In this document: positions 26,713 to 41,095 of the stretch, piece after piece
Numbering within the stretch: the stretch's first letter is position 1
Layout: every line of letters starts with the position of its first letter
Origin: Doris montereyensis
Taxonomy: Eukaryota; Mollusca; Gastropoda; Nudibranchia; Dorididae
Assembly (NCBI GenBank): GCA_037039925.1
Contig: JAXRKP010000414.1
Location: forward strand, 177,501 to 241,500
Direction of reading: 5' to 3'
DNA length: 64,000 nucleotides
Position numbers and translations under genes: made by a program
The notes under the pieces: generated by a model
Database searches by the model: none
What the model was told of the DNA's origin: nothing
What the model saw: only the letters and a program-made list of their open reading frames with translations

Positions 26713-27057
26713 TGATGTGAGTCACTTGCGTCTCTCTGACTTTTGACTTTGGATATGGTATAGTATATAGTTTGTCATCTTGAAGTTTCTCTGTTTCAAA
26801 TTAAATTTATTCATGTGCGTGTGTGTATGTGGTCACTTTTTATTTTAGACTGAAACTGGCACAGACACTCATTGTTTGTTTGACTTATTGGCGTACCACT
26901 TTAAAGTACTTTAACAACTGAAATTATATTTAAACTCTGTGCAGCTGTGTGTTGTTATAAAAGAGGAATAAGTTGAATTTCTGTGACGTTGATTCGTGTT
27001 GAATCTCATAACATAGTTTTGTCTTTTTTGTTTTCACGAGTATGTTTCTCTACTCCA

Positions 27058-27450
27058 ATAGTGACAGTGACGATAGTGACAGTGATTATAGTGACAGTGA
27101 TGATAGTGACAGTGATTATAGTGACAGTGATGATAGTGACAGTGATTATAGTGACAGTGATTATAGTGACAGTGATGATAGTGACAGTGATGATAGTGAC
27201 TGTGATTATAGTGACAGTGATTATAGTGACAGTGATGATAGTGACAGTGATTATAGTGACAGTGATGATAGTGACAGTGATGATAGTGACAGTGATGATA
27301 GTGACAGTGATTATAGTGACTGTGATGATAGTGACTGTGATTATAGTGACAGTGATGATAGTGACATAGTGACAGTGATGATAGTCACAGTGACGATAGT
27401 GATAGTGACGGTGATTATAATGGCAGTATTATAGTGACAGTGACATAGTG
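27058..27450. repeat. 15-bp minisatellite (GATAGTGACAGTGAT), first array
   Basis: Units of GATAGTGACAGTGAT or TATAGTGACAGTGAT; the unit is a multiple of three, so all frames stay open. One frame reads as Ser-Asp repeats and another as Ile-Val-Thr-Val. The same unit forms the larger array at 32161-33700. I see no gene in 27451-28489. Confidence 0.95.
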
Positions 27451-28489
27451 ATACTGCCACTACTGCCTTTTTAGATTTTGCTTTTGATAAAGAAAATCTC
27501 TTTAAACATGACATCATCACAAAATAATTTTGCAGACTTAGCAAAGAAAATCAATGGATTAAAAAATCACTAAATTTTTTAATTAGTTTAAGTTGAAGAT
27601 GATTTTTTTTGGTAACAAATACTTCTATCATATTTTGAATTCTTTGAGACCCGATAATATTCTTAGCTGTGTTACTTGTTGGTATGTTTTCTATTTTAAA
27701 GTGATTGACGTGAGTTCTCTTTTTAAAAAATTTCCATTGAGAATTTTAAATACGGTTTAAAGGAAAATGTGAGAGTATTTGGTACTATGTATGACAGTTT
27801 GAGTAAAACAGTTTTTATTAAAACAATTAAACCCTCCTGCAGCAGTTCTAGGAAAAAGGTAAAATTGCCTTTGTAGACGATTCCGTGGTTATATTTATAT
27901 ACGTGAAATTCATCGTTCTTCATTTGAGTGAATGCAATTCCTGTGATATATGTACTACACGAACTATGTTTATTTTTTTGTAAACAAGTTCACAATCACA
28001 GATTGTTGAATGCCAGCTTTATTTGGAATAACATCTACAGCTATAGAGGTTGTTGGCTATTGAAATGATGGTACGTTGTACTGCTACTCTAAATGAATGC
28101 CTTCCTCCAACTGAGGTATATTGAAATGAATGTAATAACCTCATCAAGTGCAGACAAATCAAAGAAACAGATGCGTTCTTACATTTGAACATTTTTGTAA
28201 GTTTTGTATTTAACTAAGAAAGAGATAGAGAGAGAGAGAGATATAGAGAGATAGACAATTGATTGGTTGGAATTTTTATCTTTCTTTTTTTTAAAGGTTA
28301 CCAAAGAGAAAGTATTCAAATTCAAGATATTTGCATTTTGTTTTTTTGTTTTGTTTTTACCTATTAATTTATCAATGCGTTATGTCACATTAGTGGATTT
28401 TTGTAAAATGGTGAGAATGATTTCAATTCACCCTGAGATCACTACATATGATGGATGTGATAAATTCCAATCAATCAATTGACAAAAGG

Positions 28490-29140
28490 CACTTTTCCTA
28501 CTTCTTCTTCCTTTTCATTCTTGAACTTCCTACTTCTTCCTTTTCATTCTTGAACTTCCTGCTTCTTCCTTTTCATTCTTGAACTTCCTACTTCTTCCTT
28601 TTCATTCTTGAACTTCCTATTCTTCTTCCTTTTCATTCTTGAACTACCTACTTCCTTTCATTCTTCTTCCTTTTCATTCTTGAACTTTGCTTCTTCCTTT
28701 TCATTCTTGAACTTCTGCTTCTTTCATTCTTGAACTACCTACTTCTTCTTTTCATTCTTGAACTTCCTACTTCTTCTTTCATTCTTGAACTTCCTACTTC
28801 TTCCTTTTCATTCTTGCACTTCCTGCTTCTTCCTTTTCATTCTTGAACTTCTACTTCTTCCTTTTCATTCTTGCACTTCCTGCTTCTTCCTTTTCATTCT
28901 TGAACTTCCTGCTTCTTCCTTTTCATTCTTGAACTTCCTGCTTCTTCCTTTTCATTCTTGAACTTCCTGCTTCTTCCTTTTCATTCTTGAACTTCCTGCT
29001 TCTTCCTTTTCATTCTTGAACTTCCTGCTTCTTCCTTTTCATTCTTGAACTTCCTGCTTCTTCCTTTTCATTCTTGAACTTCCTGCTTCTTCCTTTTCAT
29101 TCTTGAACTTCCTACTTCTTCCTTTTCATTCTTGCACGTC
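28490..29140. repeat. 29-bp pyrimidine-rich minisatellite
   Basis: About 22 units of CTTCCTGCTTCTTCCTTTTC followed by ATTCTTGAA, with a few shortened units. Strong strand asymmetry (C/T on the plus strand). Confidence 0.93.
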
Positions 29141-29254
29141 TTTCATCTTCTTATCATTTCTTATAATTCACCCCAGAGATTGCAGCATATAATGCACAAG
29201 CTAAATGCCAGAAGAACAAAGATATGTAATGTGTGATGACGTACATGAACAATG

Positions 29255-29690
29255 ATGCTTTCTCTTCTTCTTGCTTTCTCTATTTTCCTTTTTAGTCTTC
29301 TCTCCTTTTTCTTCTTCTTTTTGCTTTCTCTACTTTCCTTTTAGTCTTCTCTCCTTTTTCTTCTTTTTGCTTTCTCTACTTTCCTTTTTAGTCTTCTCTC
29401 CTTTTTCTTCTTTTTGCTTTCTCTACTTTCCTTTTTAGTCTTCTCTCCTTTTTCTTCTTCCTTTTGCTTTCTCTAGTCTTTCCTTTTTCCTTTTTTAGTC
29501 TTCTCTCCTTTTTTTCTTCTTCTTTTTTGTCTTTTTATTCTTGTTCGTCATTGTTCATCTTTATCTTGATATTGTTCTTATTACTGCCTCTTCTTTTTCT
29601 TCTTCTTCATCTTTATCTTCATCTTTTTCTTATTCTCTTCTTTTCTTTATGTTTTCGTTGTTATTTAACTTCTTTCATTTTTTAAATTGT
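29255..29690. repeat. About 48-bp pyrimidine-rich minisatellite and TTC-rich tail
   Basis: Five to six units containing TTTTTGCTTTCTCTACTTTC and CTTTTTAGTCTTCTCTCC to 29530, followed by TTCTTC-rich low-complexity sequence to about 29690. Compositionally similar to the preceding array but with a different unit. Confidence 0.88.
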
Positions 29691-29721
29691 AATTGATGTA
29701 TTTGCTGAGTTTGGGTTGGTA

Positions 29722-30003
29722 TTTGTTGTTGCATTTGTGAGTTTTATTACTGTCATTGCATGCATGTGAGTTTTATTACTGTGATTGCATTTGTGAGTTT
29801 TATTACTGTCATTGCATGCATGTGAGTTTTATTACTGTGATTGCATTTGTGAGTTTTATTACTGTGATTGCATTTGTGAGTTTTATTACTGTCATTGCAT
29901 GCATGTGAGTTTTATTACTGTCATTGCATGCATGTGAGTTTTATTACTGTCATTGCATGCATGTGAGTTTTATTACTGTCATTGCATGCATGTGAGTTTT
30001 ATG
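29722..30003. repeat. 29-bp minisatellite
   Basis: About 10 units of GTGAGTTTTATTACTGTCAT followed by TGCATGCAT, alternating with a shorter GATTGCATTT form. Each full unit contains the palindrome TGCATGCA. Confidence 0.92.
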
Positions 30004-30295
30004 ACAATGTAGATTGCTTCTACTCGCCATGAATCATTCGTATGTTTGTATGTGAATTGTAATTTTTTAATTGAAGAAAGAAAGAAATACACTTTTCCTG
30101 ACTTAACAATAATGTTTCTTTTTTGTGTGTTTCTCATGTGTTGTCTGCTTGAAATCGGTTATTTTCACTTTACTATATATACACACAAGATTTAGACAGG
30201 CGTGACATTAACTTAAGATTTGAGTTTAAAGTTAAATAAGGATGTTCGGTTTGCTGGTTTTATAAACTTTTTTATTCTGTATGATGAGTCATGAG

Positions 30296-30640
30296 GTGCT
30301 GTTAGCTCAGTCGGTAGAGCATTTGGCTATCACCTAGGAAGCCTGCATGCGAATTCTAGTCGCGGCAAAGTTTTCTGGCCCTCCTGTCAACCCAGTAGCA
30401 CAATGTCTATTCAGTCTCGACAACAGTAAAGGTGGCAGGGCAAGCAATGGACAAGTGCCACACTATGCTGTGTGCCTAGAAGAATCAGGACTCTGCCGCT
30501 GGTTACCCTGTGCTCAGCTCTCAGTATGGAACTTAACTTTTCTTTACTTTACATTTTACTTTTACTTTTCTTTACTTTACTTTTCTTTACATTATCTTAC
30601 TTTATTCTTCTTTTCTTTACTTTACTTTTCTTTACTTTTT
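30296..30640 (+). mobile_element. tRNA-derived SINE with TTTAC tail
   Basis: The head GTTAGCTCAGTCGGTAGAGC at 30301 is a near-perfect tRNA A box. GCGAATTCTAGTC at 30349-30361 fits the B-box position. The body continues to about 30530 and ends in TTTTACTTTACTTTTC-type simple repeat (30535-30640). The overlapping 164-codon frame is not a gene. I see nothing recognisable in 30641-31306. Confidence 0.8.
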
Positions 30641-31306
30641 TCTGATGTGGCTCTCCCTATTCCCCCCACTGCGAGTCGCAAACACGAACAGCTTGAATTT
30701 ACGACTATCTCAAACTCTTCTCTAGGACTGTTTTTAATCCCGCTATTCCCTTTGTACCAGCAACATACTTTTCTCAATCCCCAAGACGGAAATCTCGAAC
30801 TGCTGAACTCTCAAAAAGTGTGTATACAAAATATTTTTTAAAATGATTAATATTGAGAATTTTATGCAGGAAGAGCATATGAGGTATGACAATAGCCGCT
30901 TAGCACACTTGACTATACAGTACAAGTCAGTGCAAGTCAGTAAAAGTAAAAGTCAGTATTCTTTAACATCAGTAATAATATGAAAATGGTGTGTGTGGTC
31001 AGTGGGAAGGGGGGGGATGATCACACTATGCACTTTATTGTTTTCCCACCTAGTCAAAAACCTATCATCGGAAAAAGTATTTTGCTTTTCAGTGCAGTTA
31101 TGTGCCGTTCAAGTTTAAGCACAGCCTTGATATTGGTAAGGTGCCGATGATATATATATGCGTGTTCATTAATCTCTTCAGCGTTCATTCTCATAGCCTG
31201 TGTCATAGTGCATGGCATGGCATAGCTTGGGGTTGTTTTGGTTTGAACATATCGCTTCATTTTGACTTGCGCCCTGTGACTGAACAGACAAGAGACAAGC
31301 GCTGAG

Positions 31307-32095
31307 TGAATAAACTCTAGGTCTAAAACTATGAAACTCTAGGTCTAAAACTATGAAACTCTAGGTCTAAAACTATTTAAACTCTAGGTCTAAAACTATT
31401 AAACTCTAGGTCTAAAACTACTAAAATTATTAAACTCTAGGTCTAAAACTAGTAAAACTATAAAACTCTAGGTCTAAAACTATTAAACTCTAGGTCTAAA
31501 ACTGGTAAATCTATTAAACTCTAGGTCTAAAACTAGTAAAACTATTAAACTCTAGGTCTAAAACTAGTAAAACTAGTAAACTCTAGGTCTAAAACTAGTA
31601 AAACTAGTAAATTCTAGGTCTAAAACTAGTAAAACTAGTAAATTCTAGGTCTAAAACTAGTAAAACTAGTAAAGTCTAGGTCTAAAACTAGTAAAACTAT
31701 TAAACTCTAGTTCTAAAACTAGTAAAACTATTAAACTCTAGGTCTAAAACTAGTAAAGCTATTAAACTCTAGGTCTAAAACTAGTAAAACTATTAAACTC
31801 TAGGTCTAAAACTAGTAAAACTATTAAACTCTAGGTCTAAAACTAGATTGAATTCTAGGTAAAACTATTAAATTCTAGGTCTAAAACTATTAAACTCTAG
31901 GTCTAAAACTAGTAAAACTATTAAACTCTAGGTCTAAAACTAGTAAAACTATTAAACTCTAGGTCTAAAACTAAAACTATTACACTCTAGGTCTAAAACT
32001 AGTAAAACTATTAAACTCTAGGTCTAAAACTAGTAAAACTAGTAAACTCTAGGTCTAAAACTAGTAAAACTATTAAACTCTAGGTCTAAAACTAT
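31307..32095. repeat. About 31-bp minisatellite
   Basis: About 27 units of AAACTCTAGGTCTAAAACTA followed by GTAAAACTATT. The array begins with a 19-21 bp short form (31312-31400) lacking the GTAAAACTA part and lengthens afterwards, showing the order of growth. Confidence 0.95.
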
Positions 32096-32160
32096 ACTTG
32101 ACATGATTGACAGGGGATGGGATGGGTGACACGTAACATTGTGACTAATGTGACACGTAG

Positions 32161-33700
32161 TTGTATCACGATAGTGACAGCGATTATAGTGACAATGACG
32201 ATAGTGACAGTGATTATAGTGACAGTGACGATAGTGACAGTGATTATAGTGACAGTGACGATAGTGACAGTGACGATAGTGACAGTGATTATAGTGACAG
32301 TGACGATAGTGACAGTGACGATAGTGATAGTGATTATAGTGACAGTGACGATAGTGACAGTGATTATAGTGACAGTGACGATAGTGACAGTGATTATAGT
32401 GACAGTGACGATAGTGACAGTGACGATAGTGACAGTGATTATAGTGACAGTGATGATAGTGACAGTGATGATAGTGACAGTGATTATAGTGACAGTGATG
32501 ATAGTGACAGTGATTATAGTGACAGTGACAGTGATTATAGTGACAGTGATGATAGTGACAGTGATGATAGTGACAGTGACGATAGTGACAGTGATTATAG
32601 TGACAGTGATGATAGTGACAGTGACGATAGTGACAGTGATGATAGTGACTGTGATTATAGTGACAGTGATGATAGTGACTGATTATAGTGACAGTGATGA
32701 TAGTGACTGATTATAGTGACTGATTATAGTGACTGATTATAGTGACAGTGATGATAGTGACAGTGATTATAGTGACAGTGACGATAGTGACAGTGATGAT
32801 AGTGATAGTGATTATAGTGACAGTGATTATGTGATAGTGATGATAGTGACAGTGATTATAGTGACAGTGATTATAGTGACAGTGATTATAGTGACAGTGA
32901 TTATAGTGACAGTGATGATAGTGACAGTGATGATAGTGACAGTGATTATAGTGACAGTGATGATAGTGACATTATAGTGACAGTGATGATAGTGACTGAT
33001 TATAGTGACAGTGATGATAGTGACTGATTATAGTGACAGTGTTGATAGTGACAGTGGTGATGTAACGTGACGATAGTGATAGTGACAGTGACCGTGATTA
33101 TAGTGACAGTGATGATAGTGACTGATTATAGTGACAGTGACGATAGTGACAGTGTTGATAGTGACAGTGGTGATAGTAACAGTGACGATAGTGATAGTGA
33201 CAGTGATGATAGTGACTGTGATTATAGTGACAGTGATGATTGATAGTGACTGATTATAGTGACAGTGACGATAGTGGCAGTGTTGATAGTGACAGTGGTG
33301 ATAGTGACAGTGACGATAGTGACAGTGGTGATAGTGACAGTGATGATAGTGACAGTGATGATAGTGACTGTGATTATAGTGACAGTGATGATAGTGACAG
33401 TGGACGATAGTGACGGTGGTGATAGTAACAGTGACGATAGTGATAGAGTGACAGTGATGATAATGACCGTGATTATAGTGGCAGTGATTTTCTCATCTTT
33501 ATAGTGATCAACAGTGACAGTGATGATAGTTTGGCAAGTGATTATAGTTTGACAGTAACACAGTGACAGTGATGATAGTGACAGTAACACAGTGATAGTG
33601 ACAGTGACGATAGTGACAGTAATGATAATGACATAGTGACAGTTGTGATAGTGACAGTGACATAGTGACAGCTATGATAGTGACAGTTACATAGTGATTT
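32161..33700. repeat. 15-bp minisatellite (GATAGTGACAGTGAT), second array
   Basis: About 100 units identical in type to the array at 27058-27450, with GAC/GAT/TAT/GGT variants. The left part uses mostly GACGAT, the middle GATGAT, and the right GGTGAT and GTTGAT subfamilies. It becomes degenerate after 33480. Long Ser-Asp and Ile-Val-Thr open frames are artefacts of the unit length. Confidence 0.95.
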
Positions 33701-33904
33701 TGATGTGGTGCTGGATTGGACTGGCGAAAAACGTCGGAAACGGAAATCTCAAACTCATTGACCCGACCTGGAGGAGTTTGAGTTTGAGACAACCGTGCTA
33801 CACTATATCTCTTCTTTTCTCATCTTTATAATGTCAAAGGGATAAGTGACTTTGGTTTGGCAAGATTTTTAAGTTTGCCTGGATTACCTGAAAACAGCCA
33901 GGAA

Positions 33905-34193
33905 TCTTGAATGTGCACATAGTGTTTTGATCTGCACTGGGGACTTCAAGACATATTTAATGTGCACATAGTGTTTTGATCTGCACTGGGGACTTCAAGA
34001 CATATTTAATGTGCACACAGTGTTTTGATCTGCACTGGGGACTTCAAGACATATTTAATGTGCACACAGTGTTTTGATCTGCACTGGGGACTTCAAGACA
34101 TATTTAATGTGCACACAGTGTTTTGATCTGCACTGGGGACTTCAAGACATATTTAATGTGCACACAGTGTTTTGATCTGCACTGGGGACTTCC
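33905..34193. repeat. 49-bp minisatellite
   Basis: About six nearly identical units containing AATGTGCACACAGTGTTTTG and ATCTGCACTGGGGACTTC. The first units have CATAG where later ones have CACAG. High identity implies recent expansion. Confidence 0.95.
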
Positions 34194-34329
34194 TTTTTTA
34201 TTTTAACCGTCCGTCTCCAATGGAAATGTGTGTCGTTTATTTATATTTTAAACAATGTAGAAAATAAAAGTAAACTAAATCTCCTCACAACACACATTAT
34301 CAAGCGTAGGATAATCAGGAGTAATGTTT

Positions 34330-35285
34330 TCTTGGCAATTAGCATACAATTGGCATACAATTAGCATACAGTGAGTATACAGGTAGCCTACAGTTAGCAT
34401 ACAATTAGTAGTTAGCATACAGTGAGCATACAATTAGCATACAGCATACAGTTAGCATACGATTAGCACACAGTTTGCATACAGTTAGCAAAGTATACAA
34501 TTAGCATACAATTAGCATACAGTATACAGTTAGCAAAGTATACAATTAGCATACAATTAGCATACAGTATACAGTTAGCAAAGTATACAATTAGCATACA
34601 ATTAGCATACCATACAGTATACAGTTAGCAAAGCATACAATTAGCATACAGCATACAGTTAGCATACAATTAGCATACAATATACAGTTAGCAAAGTATA
34701 CAGTTAGCATACAGCATACAGTTAGCATACAATTAGCATACAGTATATAGTTATCAAAGTATACAGTTAGCATACAGCATACAGTTAGCATACAATTAGC
34801 ATACAGTATACAGTTAGCAAAGCATACAGTTAGCATACATCATACAGTTAGCATACAATTAGCATACAGTTTACATACAGTTAGCAAAGCGTACAGTTAG
34901 CATACATCATACAGTTAGCATACAATTAGCATACAGTATACAGTTAGCAAAGCATACAGTTAGCATACATCATACAGTTAGCATACAATTAGCATACAGT
35001 ATACAGTTAGCAAAGCATGCAGTTAGCATACATCATACAGTTAGCATACAATTAGCATGCAGTTTACATACAGTTAGCAAAGCATGCAGTTAGCATACAT
35101 CATACAGTTAGCATACAATTAGCATACAGTATACAGTTAGCAAAGCATGCAGTTAGCATACATCATACAGTTAGCATACAATTAGCATACAGTTTACATA
35201 CAGTTAGCAAAGCATGCAGTTAGCATACAATTAGCATACAGTTTACATACAGTTAGCAAAGCGTACAATTAGCATACAGTGGTAC
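34330..35285. repeat. TTAGCATACA-based minisatellite with higher-order units
   Basis: Core TTAGCATACA (10-11 bp) organised in higher-order units of about 70-90 bp that also include GTATACAGTTAGCAAAGCA. The complementary frame gives spurious Cys-rich ORFs. 35286-35790 holds no recognised feature. Confidence 0.93.
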
Positions 35286-35794
35286 ATGTAGTAGTTTGCC
35301 GCTGGCTGATGATATTACTCGCAACTGTATGGGTAGAGCATTAACTGAGAAACTTTCCAAAAGTCAAATAATGATCTATTAAGAGATGTCTAATTAGTGC
35401 GATGACTTGACTTGATTGAATCTGAATTAAAAGCCACAAAAAAAAATGGCATGCAATTCGACACTGAAAATTGAAATATTGTCTTTCAGCTAGTCTAAGA
35501 CACATTCTTCTTGTAGTATTCTGGGTGATCAAGATTTTTTTTAAAAGATGCTGCACTTTTTCTTTTCACCCTCTATCAAGATTCAAGCAATCTGGAAGTT
35601 TGAGTGAAGCTAGCTACATCACATGCACTTATTTCCCCATTGGTTCAACAAGAATGATATGGCCATGGAAAATCTGCTAGGACTGAATTAAACTTGGGTA
35701 TTCCTGTGGGGCAGTCCTACACTCTACCATGTCTCAGTTCTAAAGTGATTTTTGTGTCTTCAGACATATTTACAGCTGACACTGAGACAGTCTA

Positions 35795-36258
35795 TAGGCA
35801 TATAGTCCAGTAGGGATTAAGATGAAATATAGACATAGTAGTTAAGTCCAGTAGGGATTAAGATGACATATAGACACATCAGTTAAAGTCCAGTAGAGAT
35901 TAAGATGACATATAGACACAGCAGTTAAAGTCTAGTAGAGATTAAGACGACATATAGACACATCAGTTAAAGTCTAGTAGAGATTAAGATGACATATAGA
36001 CACAGCAGTTAAAGTCCGGTAGAGATTAAGATGACATATAGACACAGCAGTTAAAGTCTAGTAGAGATTAAGATGACATATAGGTACAGTAGTTAAAGTC
36101 TAGTAGAGATTAAGATGACATATAGGTACAGTAGTTAAAGTCTAGTAGAGATTAAGATAACATATAGGTACAGTAGTTAAAGTCTAGTAGAGATTAAGAT
36201 GACATATAGGTACAGTAGTTAAAGTCTAATAGAGATTAAGATGACATATAGACACAGC
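35795..36258. repeat. 41-bp minisatellite
   Basis: About 11 units of AGTCTAGTAGAGATTAAGAT followed by GACATATAGACACAGCAGTTAA. Two subtypes (GACACAGCAG and GGTACAGTAG) are segregated left and right. Confidence 0.93.
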
Positions 36259-36274
36259 GGGAATCATGTGATTA

Positions 36275-37465
36275 AACCCTCTACCCAAAATAAATTGTGG
36301 CTAGCACTAAGCAGTCAGAGTCAAACCAGTGATCTCAAATAAATTGTGGCTAGCATTGAGCAGTCAGAGTGAAACCAGTGATCTCAAATAAATTGTGGCT
36401 AGCACTAACAGTCAGAGTGAAACCAGTGGTCTCAAATAAATTGTGGGTAGCATTGAGCAGTCAGAGTGAAACCAGTGATCTCAAATTAATTGTAGGTAGC
36501 ATTGAGCAGACAGAGTCAAACCAGTGATCTCAAATAAATTGTGGGTAGCATTGAGCAGTCAGAGTGAAACCAGTGATCTCAAATAAATTGTGGGTAGCAT
36601 TGAGTAGTCAGAGTGAAACCAGTGATCTCAAATTAATTGTGGGTAGCATTGAGCAGACAGAGTCAAACCAGTGATCTCAAATAAATTGTGGGTAGCATTG
36701 AGCAGTCAGAGTGAAACCAGTGATCTCAAATAAATTGTGGGTAGCATTGAGCAATCAGACTGAAACCAGTGATCTCAAATAAATTGTAGGTAGCATTGAG
36801 CAGACAGAGTCAAACCAGTGATCTCAAATAAATTGTGGGTAGCATTGAGCAGTCAGAGTGAAACCAGTGATCTCAAATAAATTGTGGGTAGCATTGAGCT
36901 GTCAGAGTGAAACCAGTGATCTCAAATAAATTGTGGGTAGCATTGAGCAGACAGAGTCAAACCAGTGATCTCAAATAAATTGTGGGTAGCATTGAGCAGA
37001 CAGAGTCAAACCAGTGATCTCAAATAAATTGTGGGTAGCATTGAGCAGTCAGAGTGAAACCAGTGATCTCAAATAAATTGTGGGTAGCATTGAGCAGTCA
37101 GAGTGAAACCAGTGATCTCAAATAAATTGTGGGTAGCATTGAGCAGTCAGAGTGAAACCAGTGATCTCAAATACATTGTGGGTAGCATTGAGCAGTCAGA
37201 GTGAAACCAGTGATATCAAATAAATTGTGGGTAGCATTGAGCAGGCAGTCAAACCAGTGATCTCAAATAAATTGTGAGTAGCATTGAGCAGTCAGAGTGA
37301 AACCAGTGACCTCAAATAAATTGTGGCTAGCACTGAGCAGTCAGAGTCAAACCAGTGATCTCAAATAAATTGTGGCTAGCACTGAGCAGTCAGAGTGAAA
37401 CCAGTGATCTCGACTAAATTGTGGCTAGCACTGAGCAGTCAGTCAAACCAGTGATCTCCGCATCG
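36275..37465. repeat. 49-bp minisatellite
   Basis: About 24 units of CTCAAATAAATTGTGGGTAG and CATTGAGCAGTCAGAGTGAA followed by ACCAGTGAT. The GGCTAGCACT variant sits at both ends and GGGTAGCATT in the middle, as expected if the array grows from within. Confidence 0.95.
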
Positions 37466-38167
37466 TCCTGTTATGAAAGGAAAAGACACCGAATCTTGTA
37501 CTGTTGTACTGTTATACTGTTGTACTCTTGTACAAACCCTACTTGGGGCTTTAACAGGATCTATAACATGTCTTTGTCTAAAGCATCTATATATAAATTT
37601 GTTTGTCGCTTTGTGTGCGTCAAAGGCTCTGTTAGCAGGCCACTGGCAGTAACTATATTTTGTATGAAGGTTCTAATTGATCCCAAGATTGTTTTCATAC
37701 CAGGAGTTTTCCTACTCAAAATGAGGTTCAAATAAGGATAGTGTCATTATTTCTACGTCTTTTAGTACTACGGTAGTCCAAGTCGAAATGCACGGTCCAC
37801 GGGTGACACCTTGGCGAAGGTGCATTTTGACGGCGTCAAAGTCAAAGGCCGCGACCCATTACTGTGTATTTACATTGGCACCCTTGTTTGGAAATAAATT
37901 TAAACTCTATTTTTTTTGTTATTGTTTGTTGTTGTTTGGGGTTTGTTTGTTATTCGCTGTTTTGAGGACAAGAACCAATAGGCCTTCTCATAGATCTGAG
38001 TGTTACATTCTTCTCTCCCTCAAGACTACAACAAGGGGTCATGGTGATGGTGATGGTAGTGGTGATGGTGCTGGTGATGGTGCTGGTGACGGTGGTGATG
38101 GTGTGGTGATGGTGGTGACAATCGGCAACAATGGTTTCTTTACTTGGTTGACCCCGTGTGTGTGTGA

Positions 38168-38367
<200 letters not shown>

Positions 38368-38466
38368 CGATCGGACCGTCTATCTGGCAGACCTGTTGAG
38401 GGGAGGGGTAGGTAGGTAAGGGTGACCAGCCGAGACAGTTAAGACTAGTTGGTTAAGATCTAGATG

Positions 38467-38521
<55 letters not shown>
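38467..38521. repeat. (CA)n microsatellite
   Basis: About 54 bp of pure CA inside the same dispersed repeat. Copy 1 has a shorter imperfect CA tract at 798-825. Confidence 0.97.
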
Positions 38522-38524
<3 letters not shown>

Positions 38525-38632
38525 CTGCTTGACAGTTTGTGTCACTTGAACAAGGAGAGAAGAAGTTATTATGTTTATTTTTCAGAGGAATTCACACTTT
38601 CAATGCATAGAATTGAAATTGATTTGAAGACA

Positions 38633-39465
<833 letters not shown>

Positions 39466-39604
39466 GTAAAATGTGTGCTGTTGGTTGGTCTTACCTCTTC
39501 CATTTGGAGAGACTTAGAGAGGGAGATTTTCTAGAGAAACAGAGTGAGGATAGTGAGACAAACAGGGTGAGAGAAAGAGAGGGAGAGGACAAGTGTATTT
39601 AATA

Positions 39605-40617
39605 AATGACGTACTTACAGATGATAAAATGAATGATAATAAAAAACGAATCAACAAAATAATGATAATAAAAACAAATCAGAATAAAAAAAACAAATCA
39701 ATAAAATGAATGAAGATGAATGATAATAAAAAACAAATCAACAAAATAAATGATAATAAAAACAAATGAGATGAATAATAAAAAAATAAATTAAAAAAAT
39801 ATGGAAAAAAATATGTGACAAAAACAAATGAATGATAATAAAAAACAAATCAACAAAATTTAATTCAACAAAATAAATGTCAAAACAATTCCTACTCTCA
39901 ATAAAATGTATAATAAAAAAACAAATCAATAAAATGAATGATAATAAAAAAAAACGAAATGAATGATAATAAAAACAAATCAATAAAATGAATGATAATA
40001 AAAAACAAATCAACAAAATGAATTATAATAAAAAACAAATCAATAAAATGAATGATAATAAAAAAACAAATCAACAAAATGAATGATAATAAAAAAAAAC
40101 AAATCAATAAAATAAAATGAATGATAATAAAAAAACAAATCAACAAAATGAATGATATTAAAAAACAAATCAATAAAATATACGATGATAATAAAAAACA
40201 AATCAACAAAATGAATGATAATTGAAAAAACAAATCAACAAAATGAATGATAATTTAAAAACAAATCAACGAAATGAATGCCAATAATAAAAAACAAATC
40301 AATAAAATGAATGATAATAAAAAACAAATCAATAAAATGAATGATAATAAAAAAACAAATCAACAAAATGAATGATAATGGAAAAAAAACAAATCAATAA
40401 AATGAATGATAATAAAAAACAAATCAATAAAAGGAATGATAATAAAAAAACTGAATCAATAAAATGAATATAATAAAAACCAAATCAACAAAATGACTGA
40501 TTTAAAAAAACACATCAATAAAATATACCATAATAAAAAATCAAATCAACAAAATGACTGATAATAAAAAAACAAATCAATAAAATTACCATAATAAAAT
40601 CAAATCAACAAAAGAGT
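39605..40617. repeat. About 30-bp A-rich minisatellite
   Basis: About 30 units of AAAACAAATCAACAAAATGA followed by ATGATAATA, with CAATAAAATG variants and variable A runs. The opposite-strand Phe/Leu/Ile-rich frames are not genes. Confidence 0.93.
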
Positions 40618-40714
40618 ACAAATGAAAGAAGTTCAGCCTAACAACAGCCCTTTCCAGGCCAGCCATCAGCAAATCAAAATAATTATGAATACAGTGGTAC
40701 TCTCTTATCGGGAA

Positions 40715-41095
40715 TTTAGAAACCCCGCCAATCGGCAATTTGGAAACCCCGAAGAAACCCCGCCAATCGGCAATTTGGAAACCACCCAAACGGGAATGGA
40801 AACCCCGCCAATCGGGGTGTTGAAACCCCGCCAGTCGGGAATTTGGAAACACCGCCAATCTTCTATTGGAAACCCCGCCAAATGGGAGTCTTGGAAATTG
40901 CCCAAACTGAATTTGTAGTCAATCTATTTGGAAACCCTGTCATAGTCGGGAATTTGGAAACACTGTCCAGTCGGGAATTTGGAAACACTGTCAATCGGGA
41001 ATCTTGGATTGCCCACACTGTCATAGTCTTGGGAATTTGAAAACACCATAGTCTTCTGGGAATTCCCAATTGGGAATTTGAAACTGATCGGGAAT
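40715..41095. repeat. About 25-bp minisatellite
   Basis: About 13 units of GGAAACCCCGCCAATCGGGA followed by ATTT. From about 40915 units mix with pieces of the next array (CTGTCATAGTC). Unit GC content is higher than the surroundings. The segment 41096-41404 is not repetitive and has no recognised gene. Confidence 0.9.

Noticed and set aside
28490..29140. CRISPR-like regular repeats (also in other arrays)
   Set aside because: Units are contiguous with no unique spacers, and the context is eukaryotic.
30296..30370. Possible functional tRNA gene
   Set aside because: Good A box, but the acceptor stem and T arm do not pair as a cloverleaf, and the sequence continues into a SINE body with a simple-repeat tail.
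30347..30841. 164-codon plus-strand frame
   Set aside because: Overlaps a SINE and its TTTAC tail; no domain.
27042..33590. Ser-Asp-rich and Ile-Val-Thr-rich open frames (up to 197 codons)
   Set aside because: Produced by a 15-bp repeat in every frame; no start context or flanking exon structure.
37421..37735. 104-codon plus-strand frame
   Set aside because: Starts inside the 49-bp array; no recognisable domain or splice context.
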